A stretch of DNA of 64,000 bases from Oscillospiraceae bacterium (GTDB lineage Bacteria > Bacillota > Clostridia > Oscillospirales > Ruminococcaceae), in assembly GCA_025758045.1 (NCBI GenBank), contig CP107208.1, positions 2,356,001-2,420,000 of the forward strand, written 5' to 3'. The notes under the pieces were generated by a model, which worked only from the letters and a program-made list of their open reading frames with translations, was not told the origin of the DNA and ran no database searches. Shown here one piece after another: positions 27,185 to 35,304 of the stretch (position 1 is the stretch's first letter; the number at the start of each line of letters is the position of its first letter). A program made the translations under genes and the position numbers.

Positions 27185-28302
27185 AGCAGCTTCAATTCCT
27201 GATAAAACCAGCCGCAGGCTACTGCAACATGCGCTGCCAATATTGCTTTTACCGGGATGAGCAGCAAAACCGCGTGAACCCCGAAGACTGCATGATGACG
27301 CGGGCGACTGCCGAGACGCTGATTCAGCGCTGCTTTGTGGAAATTGAGCAGGGCGGCTTTGTTTCGTTTGCCTTTCAGGGCGGGGAGCCAACCCTGGCCG
27401 GGCTGGATTTTTTCCGCTTCTTTACGCAGACGGTGCGAAAGTACAACCAGAAGCGCGTCACCGTACAGTACGCCATCCAGACAAACGGCCTTGCCATTAC
27501 CGAGGAATGGGCTGAATTTTTCAGCAAAGACCATTTTCTCGTGGGCATCAGCTTGGATGGCACCCCGGATGTCCATGATGCCCTGCGCCCGGACGCACAG
27601 GGGAACGGGACATGGGATAAAATCACGCAGACGATCAAACTGCTGCGCCGCTGCGGCGTGGAGTGCAACCTTTTGTGTGTCGTCACCAAGCGGCTGGCCA
27701 AAAAGGCGGAGCGCGTGTATAAATCCATGAAAGCCACGGGGGTGCGCTATTTGCAGTTCATTCCCTGTCTGGACCCGTTGGATACGCCGCAAGGGCAGCA
27801 GAACTACTCCTTAACACCGGAGCTGTACGCGCAGTTCCTGTGTGCCATGTTTGATGCCTGGTATCGGGACTGGAAAACCAGCACCTATATCAGCATCCGT
27901 TTGTTTGAGGATTATATTCATCTGCTTATGGGCAGCCCTGCGGGGACCTGCTCCACGACCGGTACTTGCGGTGCCTATATGGTTGTGGAGGGTAGCGGTG
28001 CCGTGTACCCGTGCGACTTCTTCTGCCTGGATGCCTATAAACTTGGAACTGTGCAAAACGACACCCTGCAATCGCTGCTTACCGGCAAGAAAATGCAGAC
28101 ATTTATCACAGACGGCTGGCAGATCCCCGCAGAGTGCCGGCAGTGCAGATGGATCCGCCTGTGCCGCGGCGGCTGCAAGCGCGACCGCAATGCTACCGAC
28201 ACTGCGCAGCGCAGTTACTACTGCAAAGCCCTGCAAAAGTTTTTTGCCTATGCGGAACCGCGCCTGTGCGAGATGGTCCGCGCCGTTCAAATGTACCGCT
28301 GA
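27181..28302 (+). CDS. Anaerobic sulfatase-maturating enzyme (radical SAM)
   Basis: 373 residues, usual for anSME. The radical-SAM cluster motif CNMRCQYC lies near residue 15-22. C-terminal SPASM-type cysteines include CGAYMVVEGSGAVYPCDFFC and CRQCRWIRLCRGGCKRD, which bind two more iron-sulfur clusters. It would oxidise the active-site Cys53 of the adjacent sulfatase to formylglycine in the cytoplasm without oxygen. Coupling by a 4-bp overlap supports this one-to-one pairing. The requirement for anaerobiosis fits a gut Clostridia host. Confidence 0.93.
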   Translation: MKQLQFLIKPAAGYCNMRCQYCFYRDEQQNRVNPEDCMMTRATAETLIQRCFVEIEQGGFVSFAFQGGEPTLAGLDFFRFFTQTVRKYNQKRVTVQYAIQTNGLAITEEWAEFFSKDHFLVGISLDGTPDVHDALRPDAQGNGTWDKITQTIKLLRRCGVECNLLCVVTKRLAKKAERVYKSMKATGVRYLQFIPCLDPLDTPQGQQNYSLTPELYAQFLCAMFDAWYRDWKTSTYISIRLFEDYIHLLMGSPAGTCSTTGTCGAYMVVEGSGAVYPCDFFCLDAYKLGTVQNDTLQSLLTGKKMQTFITDGWQIPAECRQCRWIRLCRGGCKRDRNATDTAQRSYYCKALQKFFAYAEPRLCEMVRAVQMYR

Positions 28303-28319
28303 AAAGGAGACAGATTCTA

Positions 28320-28886
28320 TTGGACAAGAAAAATAAATACTGGCAGCTGTTTCTCTCTACCTTTAAGTTGAGCGCCTGCACCTTCGGCGGCGGCTTCGTC
28401 ATTATCCCCCTGATGCGCGAGCGCTTCGTGAAAGAACTGCGCTGGATCGAGGAAGAAGAAATGCTGGACCTGACGGCGATTGCCCAATCCAGCCCCGGCT
28501 CTATTGCCATCAATGCCTCGATTCTGGTGGGCTACCATGTGGCAGGCATCCCCGGTGCGCTGATTACCGTGGTGGGGGCAGCCTTGCCGCCGCTTATCAT
28601 CATTTCCATTATCTCCGCGTTTTATCAGGCGTTCCGCTCCAACAAGTATGTGAGTATGGCGATGGCCGGTATGCTGGCCGGTGTGGCGGCGGTTGTCTTT
28701 GATGTGGTCATCAATATGGCGTGGCCCATCCTGAAAAAGAAGCGCTGGCTGCCCATCGCGGTCATGCTGGCGGCTTTTTTGGCGACCCGTTTCTTCTCGG
28801 TGAATATCATTTTAATTATTTTGGTCTGCGGTGTCATCGGCGCACTGGATACTCTGTATCTGCAAAAGCGGGAGGACGACAAATGA
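28320..28886 (+). CDS. CHR-family (ChrA-like) transporter, first half
   Basis: 188 residues, one of a pair of single-domain CHR proteins. The N-terminus carries the family motif FGGGFVIIPLM, and later SPGSIAINASILVGYHVAGIPGA, followed by four to five hydrophobic helices. The start is TTG at 28320, with AAGGAG upstream; the longer frame overlaps the maturase and is not needed. It overlaps the next gene by 4 bp (ATGA). CHR proteins are known for chromate transport, and sulfate is discussed as a natural analogue. Between a sulfatase/maturase pair and a sugar kinase, sulfate export is an attractive but unproven role. Confidence 0.85.
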   Translation: MDKKNKYWQLFLSTFKLSACTFGGGFVIIPLMRERFVKELRWIEEEEMLDLTAIAQSSPGSIAINASILVGYHVAGIPGALITVVGAALPPLIIISIISAFYQAFRSNKYVSMAMAGMLAGVAAVVFDVVINMAWPILKKKRWLPIAVMLAAFLATRFFSVNIILIILVCGVIGALDTLYLQKREDDK

Positions 28887-29449
28887 TCTACCTGGAACTG
28901 TTCTGGAGCTTTTTCCAAATCGGCCTGTTCAGCATCGGCGGCGGCTATGCGGCCATGCCCCTGATTCAAAACCAAGTCGTGGATATTCACCCCTGGCTGA
29001 CGATGACGGGCTTCGCGGACATTATGGCCATTGCCGAAATGACCCCCGGCCCCATCGCCGTAAACGCTGCTACGTTTGTTGGTATTCAGGTGGCGGGTCT
29101 GCCGGGGGCACTGATTGCCACGATCGGCTGTATTTTCCCGTCCTGCGTCATCGTCATGACGCTGGCCTACGTGTATTACCGTTTCCGCGGTCTAAGCGTT
29201 ATGCAGGGCATCCTGGCCGGGCTGCGGCCTGCTGTTATTGCCATGATCGCTTCCGCCGGCATCTCCCTGTTGTGCATGGCCCTGTACGGGCAGCGCACTT
29301 TCCCGGCTGATTTGGGCAGCATGGATCTGATTGCCCTGGCTGTTTTCCTTGTGGGCTTCTTTATTCTGCGTAAGTGGAAGCCCAGTCCCATCAAGGTCAT
29401 GGCGGGGGCTGCCATGGCCGGTGTCGTGCTGTACAGCATCGCGGCATAA
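28883..29449 (+). CDS. CHR-family (ChrA-like) transporter, second half
   Basis: 188 residues. The motif SIGGGYAAMPLIQ is near the N-terminus and EMTPGPIAVNAATFVGIQVAGLPGA follows, then hydrophobic helices. Paired short CHR proteins like these are known from Bacillus to work together as a heteromeric unit. Coupled to the first half by overlap. The following kinase gene starts 22 bp after its stop, so the transporter is an internal member of the catabolic operon rather than an unrelated neighbour. Confidence 0.87.
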   Translation: MIYLELFWSFFQIGLFSIGGGYAAMPLIQNQVVDIHPWLTMTGFADIMAIAEMTPGPIAVNAATFVGIQVAGLPGALIATIGCIFPSCVIVMTLAYVYYRFRGLSVMQGILAGLRPAVIAMIASAGISLLCMALYGQRTFPADLGSMDLIALAVFLVGFFILRKWKPSPIKVMAGAAMAGVVLYSIAA

Positions 29450-29471
29450 ACAAAAACTGAGAGGATATTTT

Positions 29472-30560
29472 ATGATGAATGAGATTTTAGCCGCCTGGCG
29501 GTGGAACGGTTCGGTGTCCGAGCCGGTTCCCTATGGCGAGGGGCATATCAACCAGACGTATGCCCTCACGGTAACGTCTGCGCAGGGCGCAAAGCGCTAC
29601 ATCCTGCAAAAGATCAACACCGATACCTTCAAGGACCCCGCCGGCTTGATGGAAAATATCTGCGGCGTAACGGATTTTCTGCGTGAAAAAGCTAAACAGC
29701 GCGGGGCTGACCCTGCGCGTGCCACGCTCCATGTAGTGCCTACTGCGGCAGAAAAGCCTTATTACCAAGCCGCCGATGGCAGCTGCTGGCGTGTCTATGA
29801 TTTTGTGGAGAACACCGTCTGCTTGCAGCAGGTGCAATCTGCCGAGGATTTTTACCAAAGCGCCGTTGCGTTCGGCAATTTCCAGCATCAGCTTGCCGCT
29901 TATCCGGCCCACACCCTCCATGAGACGATCCCACACTTCCACGACACACCCAAGCGCTTCGCTGATTTCCAGCGCGCTGTAGCCGAGGACCGCATGGGCC
30001 GCGCCGCCCAGGTGCGGCGCGAGATCGAGTTTGTCTGCGCCCGCGAAGCTGATTATCATGTGATGGTGGATCTGCTGGCGGCGGGCAAGCTACCGCTGCG
30101 CGTCACCCACAACGATACCAAGCTGAACAATATCCTGCTCGACAAAACGACGGGGGAGGGCCTTTGCGTCATCGACCTTGACACCGTCATGCCGGGCCTT
30201 GCCGCCAATGACTTCGGCGATTCCATCCGCTTCGGTGCCAACCATTGCGCCGAGGATGAAGCTGACCTCTCGAAAGTGAATTTTAGCATGGAACTGTTTG
30301 AAATTTACACCAAGGGCTTCTTGCAGGCAGCAGGGGAGGCGTTCACGCCTTTAGAGAAACAGACCCTGCCCTGGGGCGCCAAGCTGATGACAATGGAATG
30401 CGGCATGCGCTTCCTCTCCGATTATCTCGAGGGAGACCACTACTTCCACATTAACTATGAACAGCAGAACCTTAACCGCGCCCGCACCCAGTTCAAGCTG
30501 ACCTCCGGCATGGAAGAAAACTGGGATGCTATGCAGAAAGTAATTGAGAAATACTGCTGA
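29472..30560 (+). CDS. nahK: N-acetylhexosamine 1-kinase
   Basis: 362 residues (family about 359). It has a phosphotransferase fold with an ATP loop YGEGHINQTYAL near residue 20. The catalytic segment is VTHNDTKLNNILLD (about residues 210-223), followed by the metal-binding VIDLDTVMPG. It phosphorylates GlcNAc or GalNAc at C1 after GH112 releases them, feeding UDP-sugar or amino-sugar metabolism. It is the last gene of the operon, followed by a strong terminator. Homoserine-kinase-like or choline-kinase-like alternatives are less likely given the adjacent lnpA. Confidence 0.9.
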   Translation: MMNEILAAWRWNGSVSEPVPYGEGHINQTYALTVTSAQGAKRYILQKINTDTFKDPAGLMENICGVTDFLREKAKQRGADPARATLHVVPTAAEKPYYQAADGSCWRVYDFVENTVCLQQVQSAEDFYQSAVAFGNFQHQLAAYPAHTLHETIPHFHDTPKRFADFQRAVAEDRMGRAAQVRREIEFVCAREADYHVMVDLLAAGKLPLRVTHNDTKLNNILLDKTTGEGLCVIDLDTVMPGLAANDFGDSIRFGANHCAEDEADLSKVNFSMELFEIYTKGFLQAAGEAFTPLEKQTLPWGAKLMTMECGMRFLSDYLEGDHYFHINYEQQNLNRARTQFKLTSGMEENWDAMQKVIEKYC

Positions 30561-30629
30561 TAAAAACCTGATACCCCCTTCTCATTCTGCGTTTTGCGTA
30601 AAGCAAAATCGCGGTTTCTCCTTTTTATA

Positions 30630-30665
30630 ACGCCCGCGCCTGACAAGCGCGGGCGTTTTCTGTTC
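30630..30665 (+). terminator. Terminator of the catabolic operon
   Basis: ACGCCCGCGC (30630-30639) pairs perfectly with GCGCGGGCGT (30647-30656) and is followed by TTTCTGTTCT. Confidence 0.88.
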
Positions 30666-30700
30666 TATACAGAATAAAGTCGTCGGCACAGCTTTGCAAC

Positions 30701-30764
30701 GCAGATTTATTGCGAAGGTTGTGTAGGGTCAATCGGGTGTCAGCAAATTGGTGATTTTCTCGCA
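30701..30764. repeat. Direct repeat, right copy, flanking the catabolic island
   Basis: Partner of 18685-18748 (83% identical, same length, 18-bp exact core at 30747-30764). Here the repeat is the genuine 3' end of the ArpU-like gene plus its downstream box pair (degenerate, 30700-30719). Confidence 0.8.
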
Positions 30765-31238
30765 GTCCTGGGAAGTGTAGCCCCACAAAATCGAACTGAG
30801 AACCTCAATAGCTTCATCCCGGTGAACATAGTAGGTGCGCAGAGAAATGGAGATACCCTTGGTTTCGAGCAACTGCAAAATTGCACCCGCATTCTCGCAC
30901 TGCTGCGGGGAGAGATAGGCATAGTACAAAATCCAGTAATAAAACTCGCCCTTTTTGTGTTTGCGGCGCATCAGGTCAATCGCGGTGTCGATGATCTGCA
31001 TCATTTTTTTGCTGCGTTCCAAGGCGCGGGCATAGCTTTCCAGCCGGTTGCCGCCCTTGTTGACCTCGCTGTCAACAAACAGTGCGTCCGTGGACAGCCC
31101 ATATTCGGCCTTGAATTCCTCTTGCAAATCGAGATCTGATACTTCCAAATTCCACATGACATCCCGGTACTTCCGCAAAAGCGTCCGTGTGTCGTGATAA
31201 TGCGGGGATACATTGGATTTCTGTCTTTTGAATGGCAT
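30729..31238 (-). CDS. ArpU/RinA-like phage-type transcriptional regulator
   Basis: 169 residues from ATG at 31238 (GGGAG upstream). The body is helical and charged. The C-terminal third (FYYWILYYAYLSPQQC ... LRTYYVHRDEAIEVLSSILWG) matches the ArpU/RinA/DUF1492 pattern, a sigma-region-4-like helix-turn-helix that switches on phage late genes. Its natural downstream neighbour on the minus strand appears to have been the virB2-like operon, because a copy of its 3' end lies directly in front of that operon. It is a good candidate activator for the ACATCCGCA boxes. The function is inference from fold and position. Confidence 0.6.
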   Translation of the reverse strand: MPFKRQKSNVSPHYHDTRTLLRKYRDVMWNLEVSDLDLQEEFKAEYGLSTDALFVDSEVNKGGNRLESYARALERSKKMMQIIDTAIDLMRRKHKKGEFYYWILYYAYLSPQQCENAGAILQLLETKGISISLRTYYVHRDEAIEVLSSILWGYTSQDCEKITNLLTPD

Positions 31239-31264
31239 AAAAATACTCCCTGTTTTAGTTTGTC

Positions 31265-31278
31265 GAAAGAATTCTTTC
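31265..31278. promoter_or_regulatory. Perfect palindrome upstream of the ArpU-like gene
   Basis: GAAAGAATTCTTTC is a perfect 14-bp palindrome, 27 bp before the start codon. It is the right place for an operator of the regulator gene. Confidence 0.45.
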
Positions 31279-31337
31279 AACTACTAAACAGAGAGAAATC
31301 AATGATTTTGACGCACAATTTGCAAAGAAAAAGAAAA

Positions 31338-31384
31338 AATCCGCATCGAAATCGCACATGTCGGCAATATCGATGCGGATTTTG
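31338..31384 (-). terminator. Terminator downstream of the small membrane protein gene
   Basis: A 12-bp perfect stem (31338-31349 with 31370-31381). On the minus strand it is followed by TTTTCTTTTTC; the plus side is also T-rich, so it may work in both directions. Confidence 0.75.
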
Positions 31385-31432
31385 GTTTTGTTTACAAGGG
31401 CATTGGTAAGTTGTGCAAGGACCAAGCTATTA

Positions 31433-31744
31433 TTAGAACCCGTCAATCGCACGCTCAATCACGGTGGGAACAAAAATGGACATCACAACCAACCACACAG
31501 CTGCAATGGCTTGAATAAGGTTGTCGGGCATCCCAATAAGAATGTCAGGAAACCATACAAATGCAGGGGCAACAAGACTCCGTATAAGGTAACCGACAAA
31601 TTCGCCGATGCTGAACACACCTAAATAATCAATTGGCTTATACGGATCGCGTTTGCGCCGTGTGTAGCCATCCACATACATACGTTGCTCAATATACCAG
31701 CCTATTGCAAAAATTACGACAGCACCCCAGTATAATTTATCCAT
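31433..31744 (-). CDS. Small membrane protein, hypothetical (103 aa)
   Basis: ATG at 31744 was chosen because GGAGGT lies five bases upstream; longer starts run into the winged-helix gene. Two to three hydrophobic segments are visible (LYWGAVVIFAIGWYI, LIRSLVAPAFVWF, IQAIAAVWLVVMSIFV). It is the last gene of the ABC-transporter operon and ends at a terminator. No family recognised; perhaps an accessory of the transporter. Confidence 0.55.
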   Translation of the reverse strand: MDKLYWGAVVIFAIGWYIEQRMYVDGYTRRKRDPYKPIDYLGVFSIGEFVGYLIRSLVAPAFVWFPDILIGMPDNLIQAIAAVWLVVMSIFVPTVIERAIDGF

Positions 31745-31781
31745 CTTTACCTCCATATCGGCAATCAGAATAAAGCGACTC

Positions 31782-32108
31782 TCATAATGAGCGATTTGCT
31801 CTACAGCTTTCGTGCATAGAAAGTGCATACCCCCGTCCCATTACGGTTTTTAAATCATCCGGGCCTAGATTCAGTTTCTTCCGCAGCTTTGCGATATGCA
31901 CATCAACCGTTCGCGTCTGAATCGGCACGGTGATATTCCATGCAGATGCCAGCAGAAAGTTTCGGGAGCAGATGTGCCCAGAATGGTCGAGCAGCGTAAT
32001 GAATAGTTGATATTCTGTGGTTGTTAGGTGAATGCGGCAGCCTTGCCTTTGAACGGAGAAATTACTTTCATCGATGGACAGATTTTTATAATACTTCATC
32101 TGGAACAC
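31782..32108 (-). CDS. Orphan OmpR-type winged-helix DNA-binding protein (copy 1)
   Basis: 108 residues made up only of the effector domain of OmpR/PhoB regulators. LTTTEYQLFITLLDHSGHICSR and TVDVHIAKLRKKL with GRGYAL are the usual Trans_reg_C hallmarks. The receiver domain with its phospho-Asp is absent, and there is no room for it because the start overlaps the end of the permease gene by 23 bp. A close paralogue is at 37726-38076. It may read the state of the transporter or the agr programme in a phosphorylation-independent way; that is inference. Confidence 0.8.
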   Translation of the reverse strand: MFQMKYYKNLSIDESNFSVQRQGCRIHLTTTEYQLFITLLDHSGHICSRNFLLASAWNITVPIQTRTVDVHIAKLRKKLNLGPDDLKTVMGRGYALSMHESCRANRSL

Positions 32109-34488
32109 CTATCATGTCATAGTCATCAATAAGGGCCTGACCAATCGCCCATGCGAGGAAGAATGCTGCGCATACCAGAAAAATCGGAATCCACATTGCG
32201 TTGTAGCTTTCTCCGTTGGCGTTATAGCCTTTGTTTTGCCAGAGCGCTGCAGCATGGAATAGAGGATAGAATCCCAGCCACTCGATACCATTTTTCATTC
32301 CGGAAAGGCTCAGCAGCGCGGGCAGGCAATAGGCAACTGCACTGATAAAGAGCGCAGTCAGCAAATTCCCCAATTTCTGTCCAAGCCATAAGGTGATCCG
32401 GCTCATGCAGAGGCAGGCGGCAAAACGGCAGATTAACCAGAAAATCAGCAAATCCGACAGGGTTATAAACTTGGGTACAGCCTGCAAGTCGGAAATACTC
32501 ATCGCAGGTCCCAGCAAAGAGGGCAAGCCATAGTCACGCAGCACCTGCCACAGGTGGGGCAGAACGGTTCCGAACGATATAACCGCTGCCACAGCGGTAC
32601 TTTGCCGCAGCTTTGCCTTTACAGTGTGTTTGCGGCCCAGTGATGTGGTTGCCAGAATCTCATCCATGCCGCCTTTGCGTTCCATTGCAAATAAGCCGCT
32701 GAAGCACAGCGCACACAGTAGCCCCGCCAGAAGTGTATCCTGTACATCGCCGGTGCCGGTAAAGCCGAACAGCTTTTTATATCCGGTTTCATAGACAAGC
32801 CATGCACCGGGATTCTCTTTCAGATAGTAATTGATGTTGGACTGCACTACACGCTGATAGACAGAATATTTCTGCTGCAGTGAACTGTAGGCCAGCAACG
32901 CATCACTGCTCAATTCGCCGCTGTTGACACGCTTCTGTGTCTCCAGCATGGGAATAAACTCGTTACGCTGATTTCGTATCCAGTCGCGGCTTTCTTCGCT
33001 CCACGGGCCGGAAATATGCTTCATATAATAGGCATAGTAAATTTCGTCCGCGTCTATGTAGCTCTCCGCCGTCACGCCCTGATAGATTCCAAACACCAGA
33101 AACGCTGCCAAGAATACTGCGGCTCCATTCATCAGCAATAACTTCCTGCCCTCTTCATGGGTAACAGAGGTCGCACGCGTTTTACGGGAAAACGGAAGTG
33201 CAAAGCTGTGCTTGGCAGCCGGCAGTAGCTGTGCCTTGGCAAATACCGTACAGAATGCCACAAACAAGCTGCCGCCAAAAACGGCTGCCGTCAACCATTC
33301 GACCAACGGCAGGCTGACAGGATTACCAAACCAGAAAAGATTCCGGTAGTTTCCCAGCAACTCATTGGTCTGCAGCAGGCTTACCATATTGGCATACTTT
33401 ATGACATTCAAATGGCTCGTGGCAGGAATCGCAGCACGGATGCCATACATCGCCAAAGGCAGCGCCAACGCACCAATCCAACCGGCCGCAGCACGTTTGG
33501 CGATAAGGGCAGCCAGCATGACCCACAGCCCCATCACAAACGCACCGGCCCACTTAGCAAGTAAAAACCGAAAAAGATACTGGCCAACGGTAATCTGCAT
33601 GGTACAGCGCATCAAAGCCGGAACGCTTTGAATCGTGCGGCTCATGGGGCCAAGGCTGAACAATGCCGAACAGTATGCAAGATTGACCCCATACAGCACC
33701 ATCAGAACGACCAATAAGCTGGCAGCAAATGCCGCCAGCTTTGCAATGGCCGTTTTCAGCCGCCCACCGGGGAGACTACGAATCAAACTCAACAAGCCGC
33801 TGTCGCGCTCTTGGCGCACAAGAATCAACGCAAGTAAGAGCATAGATGCCAGCAGGATAAGGTCGGTGAACGCATAGCTGATGGCCGTGTACAGACCTTT
33901 CTGCGGGTAATAATCTATGGGTGTCTCGGTTAGTCCGGCGTAAACCTGTGCGGTCAATTCGATGTTTTTCAAATCGTACCCGGTACGGTCGTTTTGAAAA
34001 ATTGAGATGCCGGACAGTTGGGATGCCTTGGTCTGAACGCCATCCAGAAAGTCGCTGTAGGCCGCCACGGTGTCATATTCGCTTTGCAGCTGGCTGAACA
34101 GGCGGTACTCTGTGTTCAAGTTATCCGTGAACAGAGTATAGGTCTTATCTGTGTACTCTTGTTCATAGGCATCGAACATAGCGGCGTTGTCCTGCCGATA
34201 CTGAGTGAGTCCATAGCCGCCGTAAGCCTGTTCCCGATAATACTGCCCGATTTTCACAAGGCTTTCTATCTCAGTGTATTTGTCGTGAAGAAAGGTCCCT
34301 TTTTCTTCCAGGGTTTTATCGGAAAGCTCGGCACCTACTGCGTGATAGGCTGATGCGGGAGGCTGTTTGGCCGTGGGGCGAGTACCCATCCACAGCAGTA
34401 GGAGATTGGCAGCCGCCAGTATAGCCAACAGGGCAGGGAACACTCGGCTGCCCCAGACTTTGCGGAGTTCAGCAAAAAACAGGCTCAT
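32086..34488 (-). CDS. ABC transporter permease, large ABC-2 type
   Basis: 800 residues arranged as two permease-like halves. Each half has an N-terminal helix (VFPALLAILAAANLLLLW; LLLMNGAAVFLAAFLVFGIYQ), a large extracellular region and a cluster of about five helices. It is coupled to the ATPase gene (overlap 34485-34488) and, at its other end, to the winged-helix gene. Such giant permeases with a neighbouring lipoprotein are frequent in Clostridia, often linked to bacteriocin immunity or peptide export. The substrate is unknown here. Confidence 0.8.
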   Translation of the reverse strand: MSLFFAELRKVWGSRVFPALLAILAAANLLLLWMGTRPTAKQPPASAYHAVGAELSDKTLEEKGTFLHDKYTEIESLVKIGQYYREQAYGGYGLTQYRQDNAAMFDAYEQEYTDKTYTLFTDNLNTEYRLFSQLQSEYDTVAAYSDFLDGVQTKASQLSGISIFQNDRTGYDLKNIELTAQVYAGLTETPIDYYPQKGLYTAISYAFTDLILLASMLLLALILVRQERDSGLLSLIRSLPGGRLKTAIAKLAAFAASLLVVLMVLYGVNLAYCSALFSLGPMSRTIQSVPALMRCTMQITVGQYLFRFLLAKWAGAFVMGLWVMLAALIAKRAAAGWIGALALPLAMYGIRAAIPATSHLNVIKYANMVSLLQTNELLGNYRNLFWFGNPVSLPLVEWLTAAVFGGSLFVAFCTVFAKAQLLPAAKHSFALPFSRKTRATSVTHEEGRKLLLMNGAAVFLAAFLVFGIYQGVTAESYIDADEIYYAYYMKHISGPWSEESRDWIRNQRNEFIPMLETQKRVNSGELSSDALLAYSSLQQKYSVYQRVVQSNINYYLKENPGAWLVYETGYKKLFGFTGTGDVQDTLLAGLLCALCFSGLFAMERKGGMDEILATTSLGRKHTVKAKLRQSTAVAAVISFGTVLPHLWQVLRDYGLPSLLGPAMSISDLQAVPKFITLSDLLIFWLICRFAACLCMSRITLWLGQKLGNLLTALFISAVAYCLPALLSLSGMKNGIEWLGFYPLFHAAALWQNKGYNANGESYNAMWIPIFLVCAAFFLAWAIGQALIDDYDMIGVPDEVL

Positions 34489-35249
34489 TTACCGTCTCCC
34501 TCACCAAACACGTTCAGGTACACATCTTCAAGCCCTTGGCCGGGAGCGTATTTTTCAATAAGCTCCGGCACAGGTGCAGCATCCACAATCTTGCCGGCGC
34601 GCAGCAAAATAACTTTGGTTGCCACCGTTTCCACATCCGAAACAACATGTGTTGCCACAAGGATGATTCGATCCTTAGCCATATCTGCCAGCAGTTCGCG
34701 CAGACGGACGCGCTCTTTAGGGTCAAGGCCTGCCGTTGGTTCGTCTAAAATCAACAGCTTCGGATCTCCAAGCAGAGCGGATGCCAACAGCAGGCGCTGC
34801 TTCATACCGCCGGAATAAGCAGAAAGGCGCTTGTCCAACTCGGCGGTTAAATTTACGGCGGCTGCTACGCGATCCACCTCGGCTGCAACAGCTTTTCGAG
34901 GAATTTCTTTCAAGGCGGCCATGTAGGCAAGAAAACGCCGCCCAGTATAGCTATCATACAGCCCCTGCTGCTGCGGCATATAGCCAAGAATGCGGCGGAA
35001 GCCTATACCCATTGCTGGCTTGCCGCACCAGAGAACCTCTCCGGAATCTGGGGCAAGACTGCCAGTTATGATATGAATCAAGGTGGATTTTCCCGCACCA
35101 TTAGGGCCGAGGAGACCATAAAGACCAGAATTAAGTTCAATCGAAATTCCAGCTAACGCTTTCTTGTTGATTGAGCGGCTTTTAGGATGGGATAGTTTTG
35201 TGGGCGTGAAGAATGTCTTCCTTAGATCGCTGATTTTTAACGAAACCAT
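34485..35249 (-). CDS. ABC transporter ATP-binding protein
   Basis: 254 residues. Walker A GPNGAGKST (about residue 49-57), the Q-loop at MPQQQGLYD, signature YSGGMKQRL and Walker B KLLILDEPTAGLDP are all intact, so the ATPase should be active. It pairs with the 800-residue permease by overlap. The gene starts 55 bp after the lipoprotein stop, so the three form one minus-strand unit. Antimicrobial-peptide or bacteriocin-immunity exporters share this subtype, but no evidence singles that out. Confidence 0.9.
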   Translation of the reverse strand: MVSLKISDLRKTFFTPTKLSHPKSRSINKKALAGISIELNSGLYGLLGPNGAGKSTLIHIITGSLAPDSGEVLWCGKPAMGIGFRRILGYMPQQQGLYDSYTGRRFLAYMAALKEIPRKAVAAEVDRVAAAVNLTAELDKRLSAYSGGMKQRLLLASALLGDPKLLILDEPTAGLDPKERVRLRELLADMAKDRIILVATHVVSDVETVATKVILLRAGKIVDAAPVPELIEKYAPGQGLEDVYLNVFGEGDGK

Positions 35250-35304
35250 ACAGCTCCTTGGTATTACAAATCATTAAAAACGGAAATAATGGTACATGAG
35301 TTTT

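Noticed and set aside
31265..31278. Palindrome read as a possible LexA/SOS box
   Set aside because: GAAAGAATTCTTTC does not match the Gram-positive CGAAC-N4-GTTCG type; kept only as an unspecific operator.
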